This document shows positions 1-8,930 of a DNA stretch of 64,000 bases, one piece after another. The DNA lies in NCBI GenBank assembly GCA_963794745.1, contig CAWCEZ010000009.1, forward strand, positions 310,001-374,000, read 5' to 3'. The notes beneath the pieces are model-generated. The model searched no databases. It was given only the letters and a program-made list of their open reading frames with translations, and had not been told where the DNA came from. Source of the DNA: Fen-671 sp963794745. Its GTDB lineage: Bacteria; Actinomycetota; Acidimicrobiia; Acidimicrobiales; Palsa-688. Each line of letters starts with the position of its first letter. Position 1 is the stretch's first letter. The position numbers and the translations under genes were made by a program.

Positions 1-99
1 CTTGCGGCCCTTTTTCTTGTTCTTACCAGCTCGTCCGGGGGGAGCTCCTCTGCCGGAGGACGGCGGTAGGCCGGCGAGGCCCCACGCGGTATTGGACAT
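1..99 (-). CDS. N-terminus of an unidentified Lys-rich protein (partial, runs off left edge)
   Basis: A leftward reading frame starts at an ATG at 97-99 and stays open to base 1, giving 33 residues that begin MSNTAWGLAGLPPSSG and end in a basic run KNKKKGRK. A strong Shine-Dalgarno AGGAGG lies 11 bases upstream of the ATG, which is the main reason to accept it as a real start. Only the N-terminus is visible, so no family can be assigned. The basic stretch could be a cytoplasmic flank before a membrane segment or a nucleic-acid-binding tail; both are guesses. Confidence 0.5.
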   Translation of the reverse strand, partial: MSNTAWGLAGLPPSSGRGAPPGRAGKNKKKGRK

Positions 100-347
100 C
101 GGAGCCGTACCCTCCTGCGCCCATCCTGCCGTTGAGAGCACCCTCGCCTCGAAAAAGAGGCAGCCTTCCGGGCATGCGAAAGGAGCCTCCTCGGCGACGC
201 CGAGCCGGCAGCGGCGTAGCACCTCACCACCTGTCGTCGTGCGCTGGACGTAGTGGCGGCAGTCTTCTCGCACCCCCACTCCTCAATGATCGCGTACTGG
301 CGGGTGCCGCGCCATGCCGGGGGCGCCATGACACCGGCGGTCAGCGC

Positions 348-1589
348 TCAGGCGTTGCCCGGCCCCCCGTCGAGACGCCGACGGCGCCAGGCCAGCACGT
401 CGAGGACCAACCAGGTCAGTAGTGGTAGGCCAACGGAGAGCCCGACGAGCACAGGCGTGGCCAAGCTCGGGGCCTGGACCGCCGGCCGGGTCACGTCGGT
501 AAGCAGCATGACCGGGGCGGCCCAAGAACCCGGTTGCCCTGACGAGGACGTCCCGACCACTTGGAGCTTGTGCTCGCCGGGTTTGGCATGTGGCACGACG
601 AGCGTCATCGCGAAACTGCCGTCCGGCTGAGCCACTGTTGAGCCGACTACATCATGCTTTTGGGAGCCGACAAAAACGATCTTCACCTTGCTCCCCGGGC
701 TGAAACCTTTACCGCTCATCCGCACCTTTTGCCCGGCTCTGGCGTCGCTCGGTGCTGAGACGACAGGGGCGGCAACGATCGCAGAAGGTGCCAACCGGGT
801 GAGCGGGACGGTCGCAGGGTTGGCAATGGTGGCCGTCGTCGTTGTCGTGGTCGTCCTGGTAGTCGAGGTCGTTGAGGTTGCCGTCGTCGTGGAGGTCGGC
901 CGTGTCGACGAGGTTGGCCCCGAAGTTGGCGGAGGGGTCACCTTCGGATGAGCCGCCACATTGGGCTGGTGGCTCAGCGTTGCGCCAATTGCCGGGACTG
1001 TGGTCGTCGAGGTCGGTGCAGCCGAGGTGGTCGGCCGGGTGGACGTAGCCGGTCTCGTCGAGCCCGTGGACGTCGTCCCGCCAGGCTCGCCTGTTGTACC
1101 CGGCGATGAAACCGTGGTCGGGCTCGTGGTCGAGGTCGACGACGTGCTGCCGACCTCGGTCGTAGGCACGCTCGAAGGGCTCGTAGGAGCGACCACTGGG
1201 ACGGTCACCGGCGGTACCTCCGCCAGGGTGGTGCCCGTGGTGCTGGGCTCTCCAGGGGAGGTCGTGACGGTGGTCGTGGAGGACGGCGTTGTGCCCGAGG
1301 AGCTGGTCGTTGCCCCCGTCGTGGTCGTCGATGGGGTTGTGGTAGCCGTCGTCGAGGGGACCGACGTCACCGATGTCACCGATGTCACCGATGGCAGCGA
1401 CGTGGCGGTTGGCGGGGACGAACTGGTCGTAGTCGTCGTGGGCGTCGTCGTAGGAGGCGTACCCGCAGCTTCAGCCAGTGCGGGGACGCCGATGAAACCC
1501 GCTGTCATGAGGAGAGCGAAAATCGTGCCCCGTGACCCCGCGGCTCGACGGGTTAGCCCCTTGGTCGAGATAAGCGAAGAGAAGGGCAT
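348..1589 (-). CDS. Thr/Ser/Pro-rich surface-anchored protein with IPT/Ig-like domain
   Basis: The product is about 413 residues. The N-terminus has a basic region and a hydrophobic signal peptide (about residues 10-42, ending near ALAEAAG). It is followed by about 220 residues of almost pure Thr/Ser/Pro/Val low complexity, typical of an extended and possibly glycosylated stalk. A folded domain (about 290-370, with GQKVRMSGKGFSPGSKV) resembles the IPT/TIG or bacterial Ig-like beta-sandwich. A C-terminal hydrophobic segment then ends in a basic tail (LAWRRRRLDGG). This layout fits an extracytoplasmic protein held at both ends by membrane segments or released after signal cleavage. There is no LPXTG motif. 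The start is the ATG before the signal peptide; a longer TTG frame adds 17 non-hydrophobic residues and was not preferred. The function is unknown. The antisense strand is open only because the gene is repetitive. Confidence 0.72.
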   Translation of the reverse strand: MPFSSLISTKGLTRRAAGSRGTIFALLMTAGFIGVPALAEAAGTPPTTTPTTTTTSSSPPTATSLPSVTSVTSVTSVPSTTATTTPSTTTTGATTSSSGTTPSSTTTVTTSPGEPSTTGTTLAEVPPVTVPVVAPTSPSSVPTTEVGSTSSTSTTSPTTVSSPGTTGEPGGTTSTGSTRPATSTRPTTSAAPTSTTTVPAIGATLSHQPNVAAHPKVTPPPTSGPTSSTRPTSTTTATSTTSTTRTTTTTTTATIANPATVPLTRLAPSAIVAAPVVSAPSDARAGQKVRMSGKGFSPGSKVKIVFVGSQKHDVVGSTVAQPDGSFAMTLVVPHAKPGEHKLQVVGTSSSGQPGSWAAPVMLLTDVTRPAVQAPSLATPVLVGLSVGLPLLTWLVLDVLAWRRRRLDGGPGNA

Positions 1590-1900
1590 ACCAGGCACCC
1601 ACGTTCGTAAGGTCGGCCGACCGGCCCAGCCCGCCGGCAAACGGGATCATAGCGCTCGGGCCGAAGCCCACTCTTCGGGCACGGGAACTTGCGTGCCCAT
1701 ACTACGGCAAGACAGGCGAGAGCCGGAGGCCCGCTTCCAACGGCCTCTGGTTGCGGGAACACTACGGTGGTCAGGCACAACCGAGCCTCGGCGCGCCCGG
1801 AAGCCTGGTCGGCGCCACGACAACCTGGCGTTGTAGGAACGTGCCATGACCGGCGGCATCAAGAGCTGAGGTCAGGGCGCGGGCCGCCTGCGCTGGGCTT
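1590..1900. other. Non-coding gap between the Thr-rich protein gene and the UPF0182 gene
   Basis: This 311-base stretch lies downstream of the UPF0182 gene and upstream of the Thr-rich protein gene, both leftward. Short open frames exist on both strands but none has a ribosome binding site or a recognisable domain. It presumably holds the promoter of the Thr-rich gene; I could not identify -35/-10 boxes with any confidence. Confidence 0.4.
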
Positions 1901-4900
1901 TTACGAGGTCGACCTGGTCGTACGAGTTTTTCTCGTCGTCGTGGTGGTAAGCGCGGGGACTGTTGTCCTGGTCGTGGTCGTCGCGGTCGTCGTCGTCCCG
2001 GTGCTGGCCAGCTTTGTAGCCACTGCCACGAGGGCTTCGCCCGCGCCTATGTCGTTCTGGTAAGTCGCCAAGTCACCCTGGCGAAGTGCCGCGTTGGCGT
2101 ACGAAAAGTCCTGCTCCGCTTCGGCAAGGTCCTGAGCAATTGTGCCGTGCTGCGTCGGCAGCGCAACAGTGGTGGCAGAAGTCGGCTGGGTTGTCGTCGT
2201 GGTCGCAGCCGTCGGCCTGGTTGTGGTAGTCGTCGACGAGCCCGACGAGGGCGGCGTGGTCACCGGAGGCGTGGTCACCGGCGGCGCACCAGAACAGTAG
2301 CTACGGAACGGCCGGCTCCCGTCGGGGTTGGTGATCTGGCAGATCGCAGCGTCCAACGACGGGTTGCCGGAACCGGAGTGGTAGGCGGTGTTGTTGTAGA
2401 CCACCAGGACGTCGTCCAATCGAGGGACGCCGTTCGCCGCCCCTTCGACATAGAGGGGTTGTACGTAAAGCAACGACTGGTCGATGGCGACCATGATCAC
2501 ATTGCCCAGGACGACTTTGGAGCCACGTTGGCTGAGGAGCGTGATCTCCTCGGAGATCGCACTGTTGGTCGTCACGGCCGTGGAGACGAGGTAAGGCCCG
2601 TCGACGGTCTGGCCTGCCGGGATCGTGAACACCGTGAGCTGTCCGTAGTCGTCGGGGTCCGACGCCGCGGTCATGAACGCGGTCAGGTTTTGTTTGTCGC
2701 CGTTGGAGAACGGGACGAACGGCTGCACCAGGACAAAACTTTGCTGCGTCTGGCCAGGCAGCGCGGTCAGCTCGTAGATCGGCATGACACTTTGCGCGGG
2801 GGGCTGCTGCACGGGTACGAGGGCGCCGGGAAGGGCCGGTACGGTCGTGGTGGCTGCGCTGACTTCTCCAGACGACGGGTTCTGGGCGATGCCCCATTGT
2901 TGCGAGTTCGTATAGAAAACCTGGGCGTTCGTCTGGTGGTACCGGCCGTACATGTCTGTCTGGACCGTGAACAGGTCCTCGGGGTAGCGCCAATGGCTCG
3001 TAATGTCAGGAATTATTGAGTTGGCCTCGCTCATTTTTGTGAAGAGCTTTGGGAAAGCCCGCTCGTACACTTCGATTATTGGGTCGTTGGGGTCCTGGAC
3101 AAAGAACCACATGGTGCCGTTGTAGGCGTCAACGACACACTTTACGGAGTTACGGATGTAATTGAAGTTCTCATAGCCAAGTTCACTTGACCCGGGTAGG
3201 CGCGAGGTGCCTGCGGGGTTTGCCTGTTGAGCGTATGGAAAATTCGCGGTCGACGTGTAGGCGTCCTCCACCCAGTAGAGCCTCCCATCGAGCACAACCG
3301 GGTAAGGGTCGCCGTCGTAAGACAGGAACGGCGCGGCATTTTCGAGACGCTGCACAACGTTGCGGTTGTAGAGAACCTTCGAGCTCGACTTGACCTGTCC
3401 GGATATCAAGATGTTGAAGTCGCCAAAACTGAGGGCGAAGGCCGTCCGGCGCACCACCCCCCCTACGGGCACACCACCAGTCCCGTCGTAATGGGTGGTT
3501 ACCTCTCCGCCTCCCGGGTTCTCGTAGTCCAGCTCGGCCTGGTTCGAATTGGCGATCACGTAGCCAGAAGCAGACTGCGAGTTCGTGTCGAAATAGATGC
3601 GCGGTTCGGTGCCGAGCGAGGGTTGGCCTTGGGGTGGCAGGCTGCTGAGGCTGAACGTCGGGTACCCGTCGGAAGGGTCAACTCCCGACTGGTTGGCGGG
3701 GGCAAGCACGGCACCGTAACCGTGCGTGTACTGAAGGTGCACGTTGACCCAACTGGCTGGCACCTGGGTGGGGTCGAGCTCTCGGGCCGAGATCAGCACC
3801 TGAGTCTCCTCGGCCCTGCCCTTTGGACCATCGGGCAGGTTGTAGCGGTCCGTGCTCGGCCCGCTCATTGTGTAGTAGCCACGGAAACCCTGCTGCTTGA
3901 GGAAGGTGGAGTTCATAACAGTGGGGTCGAGCAGCGGGACGTTGGCCAACGTCTGTTTGTTTGTCTGCGCCTGCAGCGAGTTCCCGGTCACATCTGCCGC
4001 GGTGACAGTCCCGTCGCCCTGGAAGTTGTCAGATGTGACGCATGACGACGTGGGTGTCGCCGACGACGTACAGTTTTGGAGGCCATAAGCGGCGTTCGTC
4101 GCCGTGATGTTGTCCTGGATGTACGGGGCTTCCTTGACGTTCTGAGACGGGTTGACGACAAGGGACTGCACGAGCGCCGGGTACACGTTGGCCACGAGGG
4201 CCCACACGAGGGCCCAGAGCACGACCGCGACGACGGGCAGCAGCCAGCCCTGCTGGCGCACGTTGTAGAGGAACAGGCCTGCAGCGATAACCGAAATCGC
4301 CATCAGCAACACCAGCGCAGGGCGCATCGCGTGGACGTCTGCGTACGAAGCACCGTCAAAGAAGTGGTTGGTCCCCAACACCAAAGACAGTCGCTGCAGA
4401 TAGTAATTGACCCCCTGCACGAGAGCCAGGGCGGCCAACAACACCGATAGGTGCGCCTTTACGTGTGGGCTCACCCGTTGCACAGCTGAAAGAGGGCGGA
4501 TCCCGCCGTTGAGGTAGTGGGTGACCGCGCATAGCAGGAGAGTCACGATGAGCGCCGAGAAGGCCCAGCCGACGACCCAGCTCAAGAAGGGCAACCTGAA
4601 AACGTAGAAACTGTCGTTCAGGTGGTTGAGAGGGTCGACGCCGTTCGTCCCGGGAGCCGAGGACGAAGTGAAGGGAACTGAATTCGAGAAGAGCAGCCAG
4701 TTGTTCCATTGCCCGCGAGCGCTGACCCCGCCGATCAGAGCGAATAGGACGGCGACCCCGAGCCGGATCCACTTCATATGAGCCGCGGCCAGTTCTTGCC
4801 AGCGGTTGACGAGCTCGTCTCCCGCCGGTGCGGCGCCGAGCGGCGCCAGGCGGTCCGACAGCACAAGGTTGCCCCACAAAAGGGCGAAGAGCACGACGCT

Positions 4901-5116
4901 GAATGTTGCCCCTAGACCTGCTTGCACGGTGATCGTCTTGGCCCAGACCGAGCTGAAGCCAACCGACTGGAACCACAGGAAATTGGTATAGAAGGACGCG
5001 ATGTGCTGGACCGATGCGATCAGCACGATCAGCACGACCACCCCGACGACAAGTGCCCAACGCAGACGGCGGGTCCCTATAGAAAAATGACGCGGGATGT
5101 CAGACGATGCTCGCAT
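1901..5116 (-). CDS. UPF0182 (COG1615) family large membrane protein with Thr-rich tail
   Basis: The product is about 1071 residues. The N-terminal third contains about seven hydrophobic segments. The first, WALVVGVVVLIVLIASV, lies around residues 18-34 and is followed by the family-typical FYTNFLWFQSVGFSSVW. The large extracytoplasmic domain has the characteristic stretches VNPSQNVKEAPYIQDNI and the GTEPRIYFD region. The family is widespread in actinobacteria and has no established biochemical role. The last 100 or so residues are a Thr/Pro-rich tail that is longer than usual and resembles the stalk of the neighbouring surface protein. The start is the ATG at 5114-5116, two codons inside a longer TTG frame. 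It is not obviously in an operon with the DivIVA-like gene 60 bases upstream, though both read leftward. Confidence 0.9.
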   Translation of the reverse strand: MRASSDIPRHFSIGTRRLRWALVVGVVVLIVLIASVQHIASFYTNFLWFQSVGFSSVWAKTITVQAGLGATFSVVLFALLWGNLVLSDRLAPLGAAPAGDELVNRWQELAAAHMKWIRLGVAVLFALIGGVSARGQWNNWLLFSNSVPFTSSSAPGTNGVDPLNHLNDSFYVFRLPFLSWVVGWAFSALIVTLLLCAVTHYLNGGIRPLSAVQRVSPHVKAHLSVLLAALALVQGVNYYLQRLSLVLGTNHFFDGASYADVHAMRPALVLLMAISVIAAGLFLYNVRQQGWLLPVVAVVLWALVWALVANVYPALVQSLVVNPSQNVKEAPYIQDNITATNAAYGLQNCTSSATPTSSCVTSDNFQGDGTVTAADVTGNSLQAQTNKQTLANVPLLDPTVMNSTFLKQQGFRGYYTMSGPSTDRYNLPDGPKGRAEETQVLISARELDPTQVPASWVNVHLQYTHGYGAVLAPANQSGVDPSDGYPTFSLSSLPPQGQPSLGTEPRIYFDTNSQSASGYVIANSNQAELDYENPGGGEVTTHYDGTGGVPVGGVVRRTAFALSFGDFNILISGQVKSSSKVLYNRNVVQRLENAAPFLSYDGDPYPVVLDGRLYWVEDAYTSTANFPYAQQANPAGTSRLPGSSELGYENFNYIRNSVKCVVDAYNGTMWFFVQDPNDPIIEVYERAFPKLFTKMSEANSIIPDITSHWRYPEDLFTVQTDMYGRYHQTNAQVFYTNSQQWGIAQNPSSGEVSAATTTVPALPGALVPVQQPPAQSVMPIYELTALPGQTQQSFVLVQPFVPFSNGDKQNLTAFMTAASDPDDYGQLTVFTIPAGQTVDGPYLVSTAVTTNSAISEEITLLSQRGSKVVLGNVIMVAIDQSLLYVQPLYVEGAANGVPRLDDVLVVYNNTAYHSGSGNPSLDAAICQITNPDGSRPFRSYCSGAPPVTTPPVTTPPSSGSSTTTTTRPTAATTTTTQPTSATTVALPTQHGTIAQDLAEAEQDFSYANAALRQGDLATYQNDIGAGEALVAVATKLASTGTTTTATTTTRTTVPALTTTTTRKTRTTRSTS

Positions 5117-5176
5117 GGGCAACCCGGAGCCTACCTCGGCCCCGGCTGGCAGAGGGGCAGCCCGGAGATCCCCAGG

Positions 5177-7507
5177 TCAGTCTGTTTGCGTGTTAGACGA
5201 GGTGGGGAAAGACGCCGCACCTATCGTGGCATTGGGCTCCATTTGCTCGGGCGCCAAAGCGCACCTGCACCCCGGGTGGGCGGGTGGGTACAGCTGGCCC
5301 GTAGGCCAAGGCTCACCCTTGGGCTGTGCACCGGCGAGCTCGTTGTCCTCGCAATCAGGGCACGGCCCCTCCGAGTGGTCAACGACCCAGTGAAGAACCG
5401 CCCCGTCGGGGAAAGCGAGGTAGGCCCCTCTCGAAAACGCGGCAGCCACTTGGTCGCGGGCGGCGGCCTCGATCCGCTGGGTCTTCCATTCGCGGTACGC
5501 CGCACCTAATACCTCCGCCAGCTCTGCGACGTCTTCGTCTGAGGAGCTGAAGGCCATTTCGAGACGTTGGTGGAGCGGTTCGGCGATCGCCCTCCCCAGT
5601 TCTTCGGCGAGGTCATCGATGCGTCCTAATTCGACGCCTGGCTGGGATGCCTCGTCACCGTAGAGCGACGCAGCCAACTGGGCGCCAGCTCTAGCCGCTT
5701 CTTCGAGCAGCGGTCGTCCGGCCTCTACGAAGCGGTCTGGTTGCTCTTCTGCGTTAGGCAGCACGTTCGCCGGGGTCGGGGCGCCCTTCAGGTTGCGCAG
5801 CCGGTCGAGGATCGAGTTTTGCTCGTCCTGGAGCGCCCGCTTCAGCTTTCTTGCGAGCGAGGAGTCCAGATGGCCGGCGACCTCGTCGCGCCGCTCCAAG
5901 AACGCCGATCTGGTCCCTCCCTGGCTGTGGCTCATCTCGTCCTCGTCGATGTCACCGTCGACCTGCTCTTCAATGCGGCCGTCGATGTGGCCGTCGATGT
6001 GGCCCTCAATGTCGCCGTCAGTGCCATGCTCGCGTTGGGCTACGACGTTGTCCCCGCTGCCTTGGGCGATGCCCCGCGCCTCGGTCTCAGCGGCTATGAG
6101 GTCAAGGCCCAGCTCGGCACCGGCACCCTGCTCTGGCCCTGATTGGTCTGTGGCGGAGAGCGCCTTCCTTGCGTCGCTCGTTGCTTGGGCGCGGCTAGCT
6201 CGGATCCGGGCGAAAAGACCCTGCACGTCGCGGTCCTGACTACCAGCGGTGCCGTTGTCCGGCTCGGTGGACGCGTCCGGCTCAGAGGGCGTGCCCGGCT
6301 CAGAGGACGTGCCCGGCTCGGAGCGCGCGTCCGGCTCGGAGGGCGCAGTCCGTGACCGTGAGGTCGCAGGTGCAGTGGGCTGTGCCGTCGCAGCTTGGTC
6401 AGCTTGTGGCGGCTCGTCGCTCCGAAGGATCCGCACACTTTCTATTGCGTCGACCCGCGAGACCACGGAGTTGCTTTCCTGCCCCACAGCCGCTGCCTGT
6501 CGCGCTCCGCTCGGGCGCTTTTCTTGTGGGACGTCGGACCTGAGCGCTGTTGGAAGGGCCGGCGACAGGGCTTCGGTCCGCCGTTCGCCACGGGCGCTCA
6601 TCGCTTGGGCCACTTTGGGCGTCGCGACGACTGGCGGCTCCTCGGTCAATTGCTCCTTCGTAAGTGCCGCGGATCTGCTCGTGATCGAGGGGGCCAGCGA
6701 GCCCAAGGTTTCATCTGCCTGCAAGTCCAACGGTTCCTCGTGGTGCTCAGTCCCGGCCTGGCGACCGACGGCATCGGCGGCCGCTTTGGCTTCGGCACCG
6801 GCCCGCTGTAGCTCGTCGGTTACCTCATCGAGGGTGCGGCGTACAACTAGGTAGGCGTCCAAAAGACGTTCGCGTCCAGCCCGAAGCTGGTCGATCTGGA
6901 CTGTCGCAAGGTTGCGGCGCCGGGCAAGGTCGCTGAGGATCGTTTCGCGGAGGTCCTGAGCAGCCTGGATTATTTCTTTATATTTTTGGGCGGCTTCCTC
7001 TGTGAGCGCCTCGGCTTCGCTTTGGGCCGTTTGTCTCAGGTCTTCGGCGTCGGTCTGTGCGCCTGCCAAGATCTCAGCGGCGGTGGCCTCCGCTTCGGTT
7101 GTGCGTTCCGCGAGCATGGACTCTGCTCGGTCGACCAACTCCCCGGCTTTCGCTTGTGCCGTAGCGACTAGGGCTTCCGCGTTGGCCTCTGCCTTTGCGG
7201 TTATCTCGGCGGCAGCACTTCGTGCGCTGCGTAGGATCCCCGCGGTTTCCTCCCCGACGGCTGACATAAGAGCGGCCTCGTCCATCTGGGGGTGCGAAGC
7301 GCGCTGTTCGGCGTCGCGCCTTGCCGAGTCCGCCGCCTCGATGCGCTCGCGCAATAAGCGCACTTGAGTAGCCACCCGTTCGAGGAACAGTTTTACTTCG
7401 TCAGGGTCGTAGCCTCGCCAAGTTTGGCCAAAACGGCGCCCGGCTATCAGGTCGGATGACATGTCCGGCAGATCGGAAAGATGGGGGTGGGCACGGTCGG
7501 TCGGCAT
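5177..7507 (-). CDS. DivIVA-domain coiled-coil protein with a Mu-gpF/SPP1-gp7-like C-terminal Cys/His module
   Basis: The product is about 776 residues. Near residues 16-60 it has a DivIVA-type N-terminal domain (DLIAGRRFGQTWRGYDPDEV), the membrane-curvature-binding module of polar growth proteins. A long Ala/Glu-rich coiled coil follows to about 250. A disordered middle contains two tandem repeats: S-E-P-D/G hexapeptides, and D-G-H-I units near DGHIDGHIDGRIEE. The last 150 residues are predicted helical and then carry a CPDC motif, about 20 residues, and HPGCRC. That C..C...H..C.C pattern is the signature of the phage Mu gpF/SPP1 gp7 minor capsid family. The pairing is unusual. Likely role: a scaffold in polar growth or division; this is inference. 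YlbL lies 70 bases upstream on the same strand. Start choice: ATG at 7505-7507; a second ATG at 7462 begins right at the DivIVA domain and is equally possible. Confidence 0.8.
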   Translation of the reverse strand: MPTDRAHPHLSDLPDMSSDLIAGRRFGQTWRGYDPDEVKLFLERVATQVRLLRERIEAADSARRDAEQRASHPQMDEAALMSAVGEETAGILRSARSAAAEITAKAEANAEALVATAQAKAGELVDRAESMLAERTTEAEATAAEILAGAQTDAEDLRQTAQSEAEALTEEAAQKYKEIIQAAQDLRETILSDLARRRNLATVQIDQLRAGRERLLDAYLVVRRTLDEVTDELQRAGAEAKAAADAVGRQAGTEHHEEPLDLQADETLGSLAPSITSRSAALTKEQLTEEPPVVATPKVAQAMSARGERRTEALSPALPTALRSDVPQEKRPSGARQAAAVGQESNSVVSRVDAIESVRILRSDEPPQADQAATAQPTAPATSRSRTAPSEPDARSEPGTSSEPGTPSEPDASTEPDNGTAGSQDRDVQGLFARIRASRAQATSDARKALSATDQSGPEQGAGAELGLDLIAAETEARGIAQGSGDNVVAQREHGTDGDIEGHIDGHIDGRIEEQVDGDIDEDEMSHSQGGTRSAFLERRDEVAGHLDSSLARKLKRALQDEQNSILDRLRNLKGAPTPANVLPNAEEQPDRFVEAGRPLLEEAARAGAQLAASLYGDEASQPGVELGRIDDLAEELGRAIAEPLHQRLEMAFSSSDEDVAELAEVLGAAYREWKTQRIEAAARDQVAAAFSRGAYLAFPDGAVLHWVVDHSEGPCPDCEDNELAGAQPKGEPWPTGQLYPPAHPGCRCALAPEQMEPNATIGAASFPTSSNTQTD
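6257..6346 (-). repeat. In-gene tandem repeat, five 18-bp units in the DivIVA-like gene
   Basis: Five consecutive 18-base units (6257, 6275, 6293, 6311, 6329) share the core GGCTCGGAGG or GGCTCAGAGG with a few substitutions. They encode five hexapeptides of the form S/T-E-P-D/G-x-x in the disordered middle of the protein. The number of units is likely to vary between strains through slippage. Confidence 0.85.
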
Positions 7508-7577
7508 GTCCCAACAGCCTAGGCTAGGCAGCCGCGCGGGATTGGAACTGCATATCGTGCGGGCGCAAGGCTTCTGG

Positions 7578-8888
7578 CTAAGCCCGGGCGGCGCCGCCTG
7601 TGTCTGGTAACCCACCGCCATAGCGTTGCCGGAGGATTTGGAGTACTTGGCTCAGCGTCGTCACGGGGATGACCTGGAGACGGCTGTTCGCCACAGACTT
7701 GGCGACCGCGTACTCGACTTGGGGGACGAAGAAGACCTGGGCCCCTGCTTTTTCCACGGCCACAGTTTTTTCCTGCACCCCGCCGACGTCGCCTACAGCC
7801 CCCTGCGGTGACATCGTGCCTGTCGCAGCCACGCGGTGCCCTCCCGTCAACTTCCCATTTGACAAGGCATCGAGGATCGCAAGGGTGAAGGCGAGGCCAG
7901 CCGAAGGCCCACCGATGTCTGCGGCGTCGATCGACACCGGGAAGGGCAACACTGTCTTGACGCGGGGCTCGATCTCAACGCCCATGTAGGAACGTCCCGT
8001 AAAACCGTTTGCGAGCGCGCTCTCGGGCGGCCGCACCAATTGCACTTTGACCTCTTTCGCCCGCCCTCCGCCGGCCGGGTGGTCAGTGAACGTGACGGTT
8101 GTCCCCGGCTCCATATTGGCCAGTAGGGCCGATAGCGCAGCAGCCGTGCCAACTTTCTTCCCATTGACGGCCGTTATCAGGTCGTCGCATTTCATCCCGG
8201 CGCGCCAAGCCGGGGTCCCGGCGTAGACGGCGTCGATCTGTGCGCCGAGGTAGTCCTCGCCCACCTTGTAGTGCAGTTGCGCCAAAGCGGCGAGGGCGGA
8301 GTCCTCATTGGCGTCGACCATCTCTTGCGTGTCCTGGCAGGCGAGCTCCGAAGTTGGCGTTGGCCCTGCGTACACCGCTACCGGGTACAACTGGCGTGAC
8401 TTGCCGAGAAGCCCTAGTTCGTACTCGAGCCAGTCGACCGGCCCGGCTTGGCCCACTTCCACGTCCACCATCATCAGTTCACCGTCTATGTCGTGCTCTT
8501 TGTCGCGGGGGAGCACCAGGCGGACACATGGAGTGCCACCAGGCAAAGCGAGCTCGCCGTTGCCAGAGAGCTTGCACCTGCTGTCCGAAGTGATCACGGG
8601 TGCTGTGCCGGGCGAGAACAGGAAGTAACCCGACGCCTCGTGCGATGCCACGAGCGCCACCAGGACCACTGCGATCAGGGCGCCTACCAGGCCGATGATC
8701 GCGGGAGCCGCTCGCCCGCCCCCGAACAACGCTGCCCAGGGCGACGACCGGGGAGTGCTAGCACCATCCTCGCCTTCTGGTGCTTCCGGGGCGTCGCCTG
8801 CAACGTCGGGGGTTGGTGGCCAAACCGGTACAGTCGGGTCAATGTCGCTCATTTCGGGCGCCGGTGCATGTTCTTCCCAGGTTGCCAT
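7578..8888 (-). CDS. YlbL-type PDZ-Lon membrane protease (COG3480)
   Basis: The product is about 436 residues. It has an acidic, Pro-rich cytoplasmic N-terminus, one transmembrane helix (about 61-82, APAIIGLVGALIAVVLVALV), a PDZ domain (about 212-285, GAQIDAVYAGTPAWRAGMKCDDLI) and a C-terminal Lon-type serine protease domain. The catalytic Ser is S329 in DIGGPSAG, and the partner Lys is K374 in VQEKTVAVEKAG. The dyad is intact, so the protein should be an active, membrane-tethered extracytoplasmic protease of the family that processes envelope proteins in Gram-positives. The start is the ATG at 8886-8888; a longer open frame upstream overlaps the divergent HEAT gene and was rejected. It reads into the DivIVA-like gene 70 bases downstream, so the two may be co-transcribed. 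Confidence 0.92.
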   Translation of the reverse strand: MATWEEHAPAPEMSDIDPTVPVWPPTPDVAGDAPEAPEGEDGASTPRSSPWAALFGGGRAAPAIIGLVGALIAVVLVALVASHEASGYFLFSPGTAPVITSDSRCKLSGNGELALPGGTPCVRLVLPRDKEHDIDGELMMVDVEVGQAGPVDWLEYELGLLGKSRQLYPVAVYAGPTPTSELACQDTQEMVDANEDSALAALAQLHYKVGEDYLGAQIDAVYAGTPAWRAGMKCDDLITAVNGKKVGTAAALSALLANMEPGTTVTFTDHPAGGGRAKEVKVQLVRPPESALANGFTGRSYMGVEIEPRVKTVLPFPVSIDAADIGGPSAGLAFTLAILDALSNGKLTGGHRVAATGTMSPQGAVGDVGGVQEKTVAVEKAGAQVFFVPQVEYAVAKSVANSRLQVIPVTTLSQVLQILRQRYGGGLPDTGGAARA

Positions 8889-8930
8889 GCTCAGACGCTT
8901 CTTTGGGGGCCACCTGTGGGGGCGCTCCTC

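Noticed and set aside
961..1836. Long rightward frame (about 290 codons) opposite the Thr-rich gene
   Set aside because: It is the antisense of a low-complexity repeat and reads as Val/Glu/Asp repeats; the leftward frame has a signal peptide and a membrane anchor.
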